Positions 45,363 to 54,494 of a stretch of 64,000 bases of DNA are shown here, piece by piece. The stretch's first letter is position 1, and every line of letters begins with the position of its first letter. The notes under the pieces were generated by a model that saw only the letters and a program-made list of their open reading frames with translations, was not told where the DNA came from and ran no database searches. Source of the DNA: Flavobacterium sp. N502536 (lineage in GTDB: Bacteria; Bacteroidota; Bacteroidia; Flavobacteriales; Flavobacteriaceae); contig NZ_CP110011.1 in NCBI RefSeq assembly GCF_025947345.1, positions 1,240,001 to 1,304,000 on the forward strand, in the 5' to 3' direction. The position numbers were made by a program, and so were the translations under genes.

Positions 45363-45592
45363 AAATAGCAAAAATTGAGATTTTTACATCAAATTTTCTT
45401 TATTATACATTCGATGATTTTCATTTGAGATGGTAAATATACTAATAAAACGACCGTTAAAAATTACGGTTAACGGTAATTTAATCTGGTAACAATTTGA
45501 TAATCTAGACAACACGAAAACATAACAAGTGGCTAACATGAACTTTACACAGCGTCTCTTTCTTTGCACAAAAATTTAAACACAACACTGAA

Positions 45593-48367
45593 ATGAAATT
45601 CAATTTAAAATTTCTATTTATCACATTATTCATCTGTACGATTTCGATCGCACAAAACAAAGGTACGATTTCTGGTGTATTAACCGACAAAGAAACCAAC
45701 AATGAAGCTTTACCTTTCGCAAATGTTTTATTAAAGGGAACTAACATGAGCGCGAACACTGACATTGAGGGGAAATATTCCTTTAATGTAAATCCAGGAA
45801 ATTATATCATTATTTTTAGTTTCGTTGGATATGAATCTGTAGAAAAGCCAGTAACTGTTAAAGCAAATGAAACTATTACAGTAAATCAGGTACTTTCATC
45901 AGGAAATTTTACACTTAAAGATGTTGTTGTAAAATCATCTGCAGTAAACAAGCAAAAAGAATCGGCATTACTTTTAGATCAAAAAAATGCAGTTTCATTT
46001 AAAGCTGCCATTGGAGCAGAGGAAATCTCAAGAAAAGGAGTTAACGACGTTGCAAATGCTGTTGCTAAAATAAGTGGTGTTTCTAAACAGGATGACTCCG
46101 GAAATGTTTTCGTAAGAGGATTAGGAGATCGTTATAATGTTACGACTTTAAACGGACTTCCTTTACCATCAAACAATCCGGCAAACAAAAATATTTTGTT
46201 GGAAATTTTCTCTACAAATATTGTAGATAATATCGGAATTAGCAAAACTTTTGAATCTCAAAATTATGCCGATTTCGGAGGAGCAAATATTGATATTAGC
46301 GCAAAAAAATTCAATGGAAAACCATTCGTTACTTTTTCAATTGGAACAGGAGCTAACACAAACGTATTAGGTCAGGATCATTTTTACTTGCAAGACGGAC
46401 CTACTTATACCGGATTTAAAAAAGTTGGCGTTCCTAATGCTCCACTTCAGCCATATAGCTATGCAACAAGCTGGGACAGACAAGAAAACAAGAATGTATT
46501 AAATGCTTTCTATACGTTATCTGCCGGTAAAAGATTTACTATAAATGACGAAAGTTCAATCGGTACTTTTGTTACTGGTTCATTTAGCGCAAAAAACAAA
46601 TACACAGAAGGATACAGCAGAGGAGGAATTACTTCTGATGGAGATATCTTTTCTGACTTTATCAGAACATCATACAAACATAGCACTACTACAACTGTTA
46701 TGGGTACTGCTGATTATAAAATCAATAATAAAAACTCAATCTTCTTTACTTCTTTATTCTTAAATTCAAGTGATCAGGATTACAGTGAGTACGAAGGAAC
46801 AAACCAGAATTTTGACGGTGGCGGAGACGCTCTTCAACAAATTTCAGGTTTTATCAAACGTGGAACTTTTGAAAGAACTCAATTAATTGTAAACCAATTA
46901 ACAGGAAAAAACAAATTCAACGATCAGTGGAATTTAAACTGGGGAGTAGGGTATAGTATGTCTAACAGTTCAATTCCGGATCGTATGCAAAACTCTTTTG
47001 TATATGCTCCAAATGCTAAAGATTATACATTTTTTACCAACTCTAACATCAACAATCACCGATTTTTTCAGGACTTAAAGGAAAATGAAATCGCTGCAAA
47101 TATTGCATTATCATATAATTTCAACAAAAAAAGCGATGATACCTACAAAGGAAAAATAACTGTTGGTTATTCAGGAAAGTTCAAGGATGTAGATTACAAA
47201 ATGGAACAATATTCATTCTTCCCGAACAGAACTACCGTTTCTTTCCCTAAAGAAGATATTCATCACGTAGACAACTATTTAAATCAAGCAAATTGGGGTT
47301 CCGCTTACTCCAACAGAATTAACCAATTGTACAATGGAAATTTAGATATTAATGCTGCATTTGCAAATGTTCAATATTCCTTAACGGATAGATTAAGTGT
47401 AATACTTGGAGCAAGATTAGAGCAATTAACTCAAAATGTTTTCTATATCACCACTACAGTTCCAAATGGTGATAATTCAAATGATTCAAAGTTTAACATT
47501 CTACCAAGTTTAATCTCGAAATACACCTTGACAGATAAGCAAAATTTAAAATTCTCTGCAAGTAAAACGTATACACTTCCTCAGTTTAAAGAAAAAGTGC
47601 CAATTATTTACGAAGATGTTGCACAAGCCTACGAAGGAAACCCAAGATTATATGCTTCAACAAATTACAACTTCGATTTAGGATGGGAATTTTTCCCAAA
47701 AAGTTCAGAATTAATCTCTGTAACCGCTTTCGGAAAAATTATTCAAAATCCAATCAATGAAATGTTCTTAAACTCTTCTTCAAATGATATTTCTTATGCA
47801 AATACAGGTGATAAAGCAACAGTAGCAGGAGTTGAAGTAGAATTTAAAAAAGAAATTTTTGAAATTGAAAAAGACAACAACTTAAAGACAAAACTTACTT
47901 TTGACGCAAACGGATCTTATTTATACACAAACCAAGACCTAAGCAATGATAAAGTAAACAACGAAAATGATTTTGGAGCAAACTTTACTTTTACAGAAAG
48001 TAAATTAACAGGAGCTTCTAATTTCTTAGCAAATGCTAACTTATCATTTTTAAATGAATACAGAGAAGGAAAGGATTTCAGCGCAACAATATCTTATTCT
48101 TATTTTTCAGATAAATTAGCTGTTATTGGAACTTCAAGAGTAGGTAACCTGGTTGACAAAGCTGTAAACAAATTAGACTTTATCGCTAATGCAAGTTTAA
48201 CCAAAAACTTAAAATTAGGTCTTATCTACAACAACATCCTGAATCCGACTTTCAAACGTGTACAAGAGCAAGGAAAAGTACCAGGAAAAGAATCTATTGG
48301 TGATATTACAGCTGTTTCATACAAAGCAGGTTCAGATTTCAGACTTACTTTAAGCTACACATTCTAA
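45593..48367 (+). CDS. TonB-dependent receptor with CarboxypepD_reg-like domain
   Basis: This 924-residue outer-membrane protein has a signal peptide (1-20, ISIAQ), a CarboxypepD_reg-like domain (about 24-110: KGTISGVLTDKETNNEALPF, GKYSFNVNPGNYIIIF), a plug (about 125-235: GVNDVANAVAKISGVSKQ, FVRGLGDRYNVTTLNGLPLP) and a barrel ending LTLSYTF. It would take up a TonB-dependent ligand. It is the first gene of a run with the beta-helix lipoprotein, but each has its own terminator. It is divergent from the PhoB-like regulator, which may control it. Confidence 0.93.
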   Translation: MKFNLKFLFITLFICTISIAQNKGTISGVLTDKETNNEALPFANVLLKGTNMSANTDIEGKYSFNVNPGNYIIIFSFVGYESVEKPVTVKANETITVNQVLSSGNFTLKDVVVKSSAVNKQKESALLLDQKNAVSFKAAIGAEEISRKGVNDVANAVAKISGVSKQDDSGNVFVRGLGDRYNVTTLNGLPLPSNNPANKNILLEIFSTNIVDNIGISKTFESQNYADFGGANIDISAKKFNGKPFVTFSIGTGANTNVLGQDHFYLQDGPTYTGFKKVGVPNAPLQPYSYATSWDRQENKNVLNAFYTLSAGKRFTINDESSIGTFVTGSFSAKNKYTEGYSRGGITSDGDIFSDFIRTSYKHSTTTTVMGTADYKINNKNSIFFTSLFLNSSDQDYSEYEGTNQNFDGGGDALQQISGFIKRGTFERTQLIVNQLTGKNKFNDQWNLNWGVGYSMSNSSIPDRMQNSFVYAPNAKDYTFFTNSNINNHRFFQDLKENEIAANIALSYNFNKKSDDTYKGKITVGYSGKFKDVDYKMEQYSFFPNRTTVSFPKEDIHHVDNYLNQANWGSAYSNRINQLYNGNLDINAAFANVQYSLTDRLSVILGARLEQLTQNVFYITTTVPNGDNSNDSKFNILPSLISKYTLTDKQNLKFSASKTYTLPQFKEKVPIIYEDVAQAYEGNPRLYASTNYNFDLGWEFFPKSSELISVTAFGKIIQNPINEMFLNSSSNDISYANTGDKATVAGVEVEFKKEIFEIEKDNNLKTKLTFDANGSYLYTNQDLSNDKVNNENDFGANFTFTESKLTGASNFLANANLSFLNEYREGKDFSATISYSYFSDKLAVIGTSRVGNLVDKAVNKLDFIANASLTKNLKLGLIYNNILNPTFKRVQEQGKVPGKESIGDITAVSYKAGSDFRLTLSYTF

Positions 48368-48394
48368 AAGAAAGCAAAACCATAAAAACTCAAG

Positions 48395-48427
48395 AGGTGA
48401 TTAGCATTGGCTAATCACCTTTTTTTA
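48395..48427 (+). terminator. Intrinsic terminator of the TonB receptor gene
   Basis: AGGTGATTAGC (48395-48405) pairs perfectly with GCTAATCACCT (48410-48420), 4-nt loop, followed by T7-8. Confidence 0.9.
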
Positions 48428-48575
48428 TTCATCATAATCCAATGTAAACTTTACATTAAGCAGTTTTATTTTTTAACAGTTATACTTAATACATTGTTAA
48501 TGCGGTCTTAACTCAGCAAAAACATATGTTCACTTACTTTGCCATGAATAAATAAAACAATAAAACACAACAACA

Positions 48576-49709
48576 ATGAAAAAATCATTATTTGCAATGG
48601 CTGCAATATTAGGACTTGCTTTAACAAGCTGTAGTTCTGACGACAACAATAAAAAGAACGAAAACACAAGTACTTTTGTATTGAAAGTTGACGATTTACA
48701 AGGAAACATTAATGACGGTACTGTAACTTTAGACCCAACTAAAACTTACACTTTAACTGGAGGTTTAGTTGTTAAAGGTGGAGCTACTTTGGTTATTCCT
48801 GCTGGAACTACAATTAAAAGTTCTGCTACTGCACTAGCTACATCTTTATATATTGCTGTAGAAAGAAATGCTAAAATTAACATCAACGGTACTGCCGCTA
48901 AACCAGTTATTATGACATCTGGAAAAGCTACTCCTGCTCAAAGTGACTGGGGTGGATTAATTATCGCTGGTAACGCTAAAGTAAACACTGGAGATAACGG
49001 TACAACTGAAGTTGGTGGTTTAAGCTACGGAGGTAATGATAATGCAGATTCTTCTGGAAATATCAACTTCTTAAAAATATCTTATACAGGTTCTAAATAT
49101 ACTGCTGAAAAAGAATACAATGGAGTTTCTTTCTTCGGAGTAGGTTCTGGAACTGTAGTATCTGACATCTACACTTTTGAAAGTGGTGATGATGGAATCG
49201 AATTTTTTGGTGGAGCTGTAAACGCTACTAACCTTACAATCATTAACTCTTATGATGATTCATTAGATTTTGCTGACGGATGGGTAGGTACTGCTACAAA
49301 CGTTTACATTAAAGGTGTTACTAAAGCAGGTGTTGAAGGATCTACAAACGCAAAAGATCCAAGTGGAGCTGTTCCAATGACTAACGCTAAAATCATCAAT
49401 ATCTCTATCGTTAAAGGTGATGCTGCTTTCTTAGCAGACGAAAAAGCAATCAACTACAAAGAAGGTGGTGGAAAACAAGCTTACACAAACTTATTTGTTG
49501 CAACTGGAATGCCTGCAGACTTAGCTAAATTGTCTACTGATGCTGGTGCAACTGCAAACATTGCTGCTGGTAACTTTACCATCACAAACTATACTTTTGG
49601 AGCTTCTATAACTAATTTAGTTGGTCCTAAATTATCAGGAACTACAACTGGTGCTGTTGGTGCTGGTGCTGGTGCTGACTTACCAAGTTGGGCTAACTGG
49701 ACTAAATAA
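48576..49709 (+). CDS. Surface lipoprotein, probable beta-helix fold
   Basis: This 377-residue protein has a lipoprotein signal (ALTSC, Cys19) followed by SSDDNNKK, an acidic segment of the type that directs flavobacterial lipoproteins to the surface. The mature part repeats short Gly/Asn/Thr-rich turns typical of a right-handed beta-helix: GGLVVKGGATLVIPAGTTIK, DWGGLIIAGNAKVN, GDDGIEFFGGAVNATNLTII. It follows the TonB receptor and may bind or present its ligand, though a SusD-like fold is not seen. It is expressed from its own promoter region and has a strong terminator. Confidence 0.85.
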   Translation: MKKSLFAMAAILGLALTSCSSDDNNKKNENTSTFVLKVDDLQGNINDGTVTLDPTKTYTLTGGLVVKGGATLVIPAGTTIKSSATALATSLYIAVERNAKININGTAAKPVIMTSGKATPAQSDWGGLIIAGNAKVNTGDNGTTEVGGLSYGGNDNADSSGNINFLKISYTGSKYTAEKEYNGVSFFGVGSGTVVSDIYTFESGDDGIEFFGGAVNATNLTIINSYDDSLDFADGWVGTATNVYIKGVTKAGVEGSTNAKDPSGAVPMTNAKIINISIVKGDAAFLADEKAINYKEGGGKQAYTNLFVATGMPADLAKLSTDAGATANIAAGNFTITNYTFGASITNLVGPKLSGTTTGAVGAGAGADLPSWANWTK

Positions 49710-49731
49710 TTAAATACATAAAATAAAAATG

Positions 49732-49767
49732 AAGCTGCCTGAATTCAATTTCAGGCAGCTTTTTTTA
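49732..49767 (+). terminator. Intrinsic terminator of the lipoprotein gene
   Basis: AAGCTGCCTGAA (49732-49743) pairs with TTCAGGCAGCTT (49750-49761), 6-nt loop, and T7 follows. Confidence 0.9.
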
Positions 49768-49861
49768 TACCATCGGATTCCTAATATCACGAGGTACTTC
49801 TATAGTCGATAGTTATCAGCCTAGTAGTTGATTTCTAATTACTTCGAGCCTAAATTGTTAA

Positions 49862-49893
49862 AAACATCCTAAAAATTTAGGATGTTTTTTTTT
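49862..49893 (+). terminator. Second hairpin with long T run upstream of the sorting-domain gene
   Basis: AAACATCCTAA (49862-49872) pairs with TTAGGATGTTT (49877-49887), followed by ten T. It lies 95 bp after the preceding terminator, with no gene between, so it might end a small RNA or insulate the next gene. Confidence 0.7.
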
Positions 49894-49946
49894 GGCGTAA
49901 TTTTTGTAATTTTTTTTTGTACATTTACAGTAACCAAAATAACGCG

Positions 49947-50285
49947 ATGGCAAAAAATTACTTTTATATTACTTTCTTATTGGCTTTTTTCTTTACTGTT
50001 AGTGTTTCAGCACAAGACAGCAAGCAATTACCAAAACCTCAACAGGCAGCAACCATTGAGGGTCTAAGCTTGTACCCTAATCCAGTAACTGGTGGAAAAG
50101 TAACAATCTCTTCTAAAAATGATTTAGAAAAAGAGATCATTATCTTTGATGTTTTGGGTAAAAAAGTACTTCAGACACATTTAAGTTCGCGAGAATTAAA
50201 CGTTTCGGATCTGGTTCCCGGCGTTTACATCATTAAAATAAGCGAAGAAAATAATTCGGCAACACGAAAACTCATTATTCGATAA
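49947..50285 (+). CDS. Small secreted protein consisting almost only of a T9SS type A sorting domain
   Basis: This 112-residue protein starts MAKNYFYITFLLAFFFTVSV, a signal peptide. After a 17-residue linker (QDSKQLPKPQQAATIEG), it enters the T9SS type A C-terminal domain (LSLYPNPVTGGKVTI, then IIIFDVLGKKVLQ, then LVPGVYIIKISEENNSATRK), ending LIIR. There is no cargo domain. It should cross the outer membrane through the type IX system and have its tail removed, leaving very little. The ATG at 49947 is used. It has its own terminator. Confidence 0.85.
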   Translation: MAKNYFYITFLLAFFFTVSVSAQDSKQLPKPQQAATIEGLSLYPNPVTGGKVTISSKNDLEKEIIIFDVLGKKVLQTHLSSRELNVSDLVPGVYIIKISEENNSATRKLIIR

Positions 50286-50287
50286 AA

Positions 50288-50311
50288 AAAGCTCCTTTTG
50301 GAGCTTTTTTA
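50288..50311 (+). terminator. Intrinsic terminator of the sorting-domain gene
   Basis: AAAGCTCC (50288-50295) pairs with GGAGCTTT (50300-50307), 4-nt loop TTTT, followed by T. It is 3 bp after the stop. Confidence 0.85.
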
Positions 50312-50399
50312 GTTTTCAGTCGCGGTCACAGTTTTCAGTTTCTGTGAAACCCTAAAATGAAAACTGTGACTGAATACTGTGACTAAACACTAAAAACAA

Positions 50400-50407
50400 T
50401 ATCTTTG
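50400..50407 (+). promoter_or_regulatory. -7 element of the LuxE-like gene
   Basis: TATCTTTG is a perfect TAnnTTTG box. Transcription would begin near 50414, only about 7 bp before the TTG start at 50421. The upstream 50312-50399 holds a palindromic element (TCACAGTTTTCAGT and its partial complement). Confidence 0.55.
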
Positions 50408-50420
50408 CACAAAAAAAGTT

Positions 50421-51401
50421 TTGATCACAGCCAACGATATCTTTACCATTTCAAGTCAGAAACAATTTGAAAAAATAGCACTAAAAGTGTTTCGTTTTCA
50501 ACATGAGAATAACGTTGTATATCGTGATTTCTGTGATTTTTTAAAGGTAAATCCACAACAGGTAAAAGCCCTCGAGCAAATTCCTTTTTTACCCATTCAG
50601 TTTTTCAAAAGCCACAATGTCGTTTCCAATACTGATCCGACTCAGGTCACTTTTACGAGCAGCGGAACAACCGGTACGATTACCAGCAGGCATATCGTTA
50701 CCGATGTTACCCTTTACGAAGAAAGCTACCGCAACGGATTTTCACAATTCTATGGCAACATAGAGGATTACGTTGTTTTAGCACTTTTACCGTCCTATCT
50801 CGAACGCGATGGATCTTCGCTAATCTATATGGTCGAAGATTTAATAAAACTCTCCAATCAGCCTGACAGCGGGTTTTACCTGCACAATCACGACGACCTG
50901 ATTAAAAAGCTTACCGCTTTAGACGAATCCGGTCAAAATGTGATCTTAATTGGGGTTACCTATGCCTTACTGGATCTGATTGAGAAACACCAATTCAAGC
51001 TCCAGAATACCATTATTATGGAAACTGGCGGTATGAAAGGTAAACGTAAAGAAATGATTCGCGAAGAATTACACGAACAGCTTTGTGCAGGGTTTGGTGT
51101 ATCGGCCATTCATTCAGAATACGGCATGACCGAACTTTTAGGACAAGCTTATTCTCTGGGCGAAGGTATTTTTGAGTGTCCGTCGTGGATGAACATTTTG
51201 GTTCGCGATCCCGAAGATGCGCTCACTTACGTGAAAGACGGAAAAACCGGCGGAATCAACGTTATTGATTTGGCCAACATCAATTCATGTTCCTTTATCG
51301 CCACCCAGGATTTAGGCAAAAAATATCCCAACAACTCTTTCGAGGTATTGGGACGTTTTGATAATTCTGATATTCGTGGCTGTAACCTGATGGTACTTTA
51401 A
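50421..51401 (+). CDS. LuxE/PaaK family acyl-protein synthetase-like protein
   Basis: This 326-residue protein contains VTFTSSGTTGTITSRHIVTD near residue 75, the Ser/Thr/Gly-rich ATP-binding motif of the ANL superfamily, and MTELLGQAYSLGEGIF in the C-terminal half. It matches the acyl-protein synthetase (LuxE) family, which activates a fatty acid and transfers it to a partner. No lux reductase or acyl carrier is nearby, so it acts in some other pathway. The start is TTG; no in-frame ATG lies within the first 100 codons and the conserved region begins near residue 1. Confidence 0.8.
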   Translation: MITANDIFTISSQKQFEKIALKVFRFQHENNVVYRDFCDFLKVNPQQVKALEQIPFLPIQFFKSHNVVSNTDPTQVTFTSSGTTGTITSRHIVTDVTLYEESYRNGFSQFYGNIEDYVVLALLPSYLERDGSSLIYMVEDLIKLSNQPDSGFYLHNHDDLIKKLTALDESGQNVILIGVTYALLDLIEKHQFKLQNTIIMETGGMKGKRKEMIREELHEQLCAGFGVSAIHSEYGMTELLGQAYSLGEGIFECPSWMNILVRDPEDALTYVKDGKTGGINVIDLANINSCSFIATQDLGKKYPNNSFEVLGRFDNSDIRGCNLMVL

Positions 51402-51423
51402 GATGTTGAATCGTTGATTTGTT

Positions 51424-51460
51424 GAATCGTTTAATCGCTCTCTAAAAAAAACGATTAAAC
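51424..51460. repeat. CGATTAAAC inverted repeat between convergent genes
   Basis: GTTTAATCG (51429-51437) pairs with CGATTAAAC (51452-51460), and a run of CGATTAA- and AACAATT-type strings continues to 51505. It could terminate both convergent genes, the LuxE-like gene and tyrS. Confidence 0.55.
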
Positions 51461-51511
51461 AATTAACCGATTAATCAAATTAACGGTTAACCGATTAAAC
51501 AGTTAAACAAT

Positions 51512-52807
51512 CTAAACCACTCTAATTACGAAATAGTTCTTCTTTCCACTTTGTAATAACACAAACTGATTATTGATTAAATCATTTGTAGTTAAAACAA
51601 AATCTTCTTTTATTTTTTCTCTGTTCACCGAGATCGAATTTGCTGTTAAGGCACGTCTCGCTTCTCCGTTTGATTTAAAGAAACCTGTTTTTTCGTTTAA
51701 AACCGTGATAATCTCCAAACCGTTTTCTAGATCTGCTTTTGCGATTTCGGCCTGAGGAACACCGTCAAAAACTTCCAAAAAAGTTGCTTCATCCAATTTT
51801 TTCAAATCTTCAGCTGTAGAATTTCCAAACAAAATATTCGAAGCCTGAATCGCTTTTTCTAATTCTTCTTTACTGTGCACAAAAATGGTGATCTCTTCAG
51901 CCAGTTTCTTCTGTAAAACTCTTAAATGCGGAGCTGTTTTGTGCTCTTCGATTAAAGCCTCGATAGTATCCTTGTCTAAAAACGTAAAGATCTTAATATA
52001 TTTCTCAGCATCAGCATCCGTTGCATTTACCCAAAACTGGTAAAATTTATATACCGATGTTTTATCAGCATCCAACCAGACATTTCCACCTTCCGATTTC
52101 CCGAATTTAGATCCGTCAGCTTTTGTAATTAATGGTGTAGTCAAGGCAAAAGCTTTTGCATTTTCTCCTCCCATTCTGCGCACTAATTCTGTACCCGTGG
52201 TAATATTTCCCCACTGGTCCGAACCTCCCATTTGAAGGATACAATTGTTATTTTTATATAAATGATAAAAATCGTAACCCTGAATTAACTGATACGTAAA
52301 CTCTGTAAAAGACATACCTTCGCCTTCTCCGGCAAATCTCTTTTTAACAGAATCCTTAGCCATCATATAATTTACTGTGATACGTTTTCCAACTTCACGT
52401 GCAAAATCAATAAACGAGAATTCTTTCATCCAGTCATAGTTGTTCACCATCACAGGAGCATTTGTATCGCTTGAATTAAAGTCAAGAAAACGAGACAAAA
52501 CACTTTTGATACCCGCCACGTTTTTAGCCAGCGTTTCTTCGTTCAGCAAATTTCTTTCATCAGATTTTCCGGATGGATCTCCAATCATTCCGGTTGCACC
52601 ACCCACCAAAGCGATAGGCTGATGTCCAAAATTCTTTAAATGAACCAATAAAATAATCTGAACCATGCTGCCAATATGCAGCGAATCTGCCGTTGGATCA
52701 AAACCTATATAAGCTGTAGTTACCTCTTTTAGCAATTGTTCTTCCGTTCCTGGCATGCTATCATGATATAACCCGCGCCATTTTAATTCTTCAACTAGAT
52801 TCTTCAT
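51512..52807 (-). CDS. tyrS: Tyrosyl-tRNA synthetase
   Basis: This 431-residue class I synthetase has the HIGH-like motif ([11 protein letters not shown], residues 38-47) and the KMSKS-like motif ([12 protein letters not shown]). A C-terminal S4 RNA-binding domain (about 365-430) contains [20 protein letters not shown]. It charges tRNA-Tyr. The ATG at 52807 fits the conserved start, [12 protein letters not shown]. It is the last intact core gene before the frameshift-rich stretch begins. No T-box or leader is seen upstream. Confidence 0.95.
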   Translation of the reverse strand: MKNLVEELKWRGLYHDSMPGTEEQLLKEVTTAYIGFDPTADSLHIGSMVQIILLVHLKNFGHQPIALVGGATGMIGDPSGKSDERNLLNEETLAKNVAGIKSVLSRFLDFNSSDTNAPVMVNNYDWMKEFSFIDFAREVGKRITVNYMMAKDSVKKRFAGEGEGMSFTEFTYQLIQGYDFYHLYKNNNCILQMGGSDQWGNITTGTELVRRMGGENAKAFALTTPLITKADGSKFGKSEGGNVWLDADKTSVYKFYQFWVNATDADAEKYIKIFTFLDKDTIEALIEEHKTAPHLRVLQKKLAEEITIFVHSKEELEKAIQASNILFGNSTAEDLKKLDEATFLEVFDGVPQAEIAKADLENGLEIITVLNEKTGFFKSNGEARRALTANSISVNREKIKEDFVLTTNDLINNQFVLLQSGKKNYFVIRVV

Positions 52808-52974
52808 TTTTTTAATAATTTGTGCAAATATAATCAATGGTAACGGCAATGGCAAAAAGCAGTTTCATTATCAGCAACAAAAAGTAATTTCAACCTCAAA
52901 ATTCTTAGCTACAAACGGCTAGCTTTGATCACTGACAACAAAATAAAACCTTTGCAACTTTGAGCCTCTGCCCC

Positions 52975-53006
52975 TTTGTACCTTAAAAACAAAAAAGTTA
53001 TCTTTA
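52975..53006 (+). promoter_or_regulatory. Promoter of the epimerase gene
   Basis: TTTG (52975-52978) and TATCTTTA (52999-53006, one mismatch to TAnnTTTG) are 20 bp apart. Transcription would start very near the ATG at 53011, so the mRNA may be leaderless. Confidence 0.5.
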
Positions 53007-53010
53007 CAAA

Positions 53011-54011
53011 ATGGTATTAGTAACAGGAGGTACAGGTTTAGTTGGCGCACATTTATTACTTCATTTGATTGAAAATGGGGAAAATGTCCGGGCTATTTAC
53101 CGAAATCTGAATAATATTGAGAAAACCAAATCGGTTTTTGAATTGTACAAAAAAGGAGAACTGTTTGAAAAAATCGAATGGGTTGAAGCAGACATTTTGG
53201 ATGTCTCTTCTTTAGAAATCGCCTTTACAAACATTGATTATGTGTATCATTGTGCTGCACTGATTTCATTTGATCCCAAAGACGAAGAAGCCCTTCGAAA
53301 AATCAATATCGAAGGAACTGCTAATATGGTTAATTTTTCGATTGCCAGAGCGGTAAAAAAGTTCTGTTATATAAGTTCTATAGCAGCTTTAGGAGATCTG
53401 GCAGCTCACGAAACGTACATTACAGAAGAAACCGACTGGAATCCCGAAAAACCCCATAGTGATTACGCCATTTCTAAATATGGAGCCGAAATGGAAGTCT
53501 GGCGTGGCTTACAGGAAGGTCTAGACGTCATTATCTTAAATCCGGGCGTTATTATGGGTCCGATCCCGAAGAATAAAACCAATGTACAAGGAAGTGCCGA
53601 ACTTTATGTCAAAGTAGCCAACGGACTTTCTTTTTACACACTTGGGAGCACCGGCTTTGTAACCATAACCGATGTGACACGAATTGCCAATGCATTGATG
53701 AAAAGCGATAAAAAAACGAACGCTTTACTTTAATTGCCGACAATATTGTTTTTCAGGATATCCTAAACACAATTGCTGATACGTTAAAAGTAAAAAGACC
53801 CAGTATTCATGCTACACCAGTATTCATGAACTTCCTTTGGGTTGCCGACGGAATTTTTTCAACTTTGTTTTTCCAAAAAAGACGCCTGACAAAAGCAACC
53901 GCAAAGGCCTCCTATTCTAACAATCTGTATTCTAATGAAAAAATAAAAACCGCTCTGGGAACGGTTTTTCAGGATGTACATACGTACATCAATACTATTT
54001 CGAAGCTTTAA
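53011..54011 (+). pseudogene. NAD-dependent epimerase/dehydratase (one frameshift)
   Basis: This extended short-chain dehydrogenase starts MVLVTGGTGLVGAHLLLHL (NAD-binding glycine motif) and has the catalytic YAISKYGAE segment. The first frame stops at 53733 after KKTNALL. Reading resumes in another frame (NERFTLIADNIVFQD, then to 54011, QDVHTYINTISKL). The break falls in an A7 run near 53710 and is mended by one extra A, so a sequencing error is likely. The full protein would be about 333 residues. Its substrate is unknown; dihydroflavonol reductase-like annotation is common for such sequences. Confidence 0.75.
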
Positions 54012-54014
54012 CAA

Positions 54015-54485
54015 CTATCGGCTCAACCGTGTTGTTTTTCGGATAGAATCCAGACGCATCTTTTTCAGGTCTCTTTTGATTTTATCTTTAAGTGTATCCT
54101 TAAGTTTGTTTTTCTTTTCTTTTGCTGCATTTTTCTCTTCAATTTTCAAAATCGAATCGACAGCTCTTTGATTAACAGCCAAACGTTTTCCTACTTCGTC
54201 AAACATGCTTTTGTAATTCTCATAATCGGCAGCATAATAACGATTGCTCTGTGAAAATTGCAGACTATCGATTTTATACTTTTTCAGAATAAACGCCGTA
54301 GGGCTTGTTTCGACTGAGTCTACTGAAACGGGATGCTGATATTTCATAGCTTCAATAAGAGACAAATCATACATAATATCAATCATTTTGTCTTTCTCAA
54401 TAAGCTTTGCAGGCTGTTTGACCAGCTCTTTTTTACAACTTACAGAAAAACACAATACCAATACGATTACTATAAAATTTTTCAT
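54015..54485 (-). CDS. DUF4296 lipoprotein
   Basis: This 156-residue protein has a lipoprotein signal (LCFSVSC, Cys17) and the DUF4296 pattern: DKMIDIMYDLSLIEAMK, then ILKKYKIDSLQFSQSNRYYA. A highly charged, Lys-rich coiled C-terminus follows. It is in the same operon as pyrC and the GT2 gene, 9 bp after the pyrC stop. The function is unknown, but the synteny with pyrC seems conserved among flavobacteria. Confidence 0.85.
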   Translation of the reverse strand: MKNFIVIVLVLCFSVSCKKELVKQPAKLIEKDKMIDIMYDLSLIEAMKYQHPVSVDSVETSPTAFILKKYKIDSLQFSQSNRYYAADYENYKSMFDEVGKRLAVNQRAVDSILKIEEKNAAKEKKNKLKDTLKDKIKRDLKKMRLDSIRKTTRLSR

Positions 54486-54494
54486 TTCAGCTTT

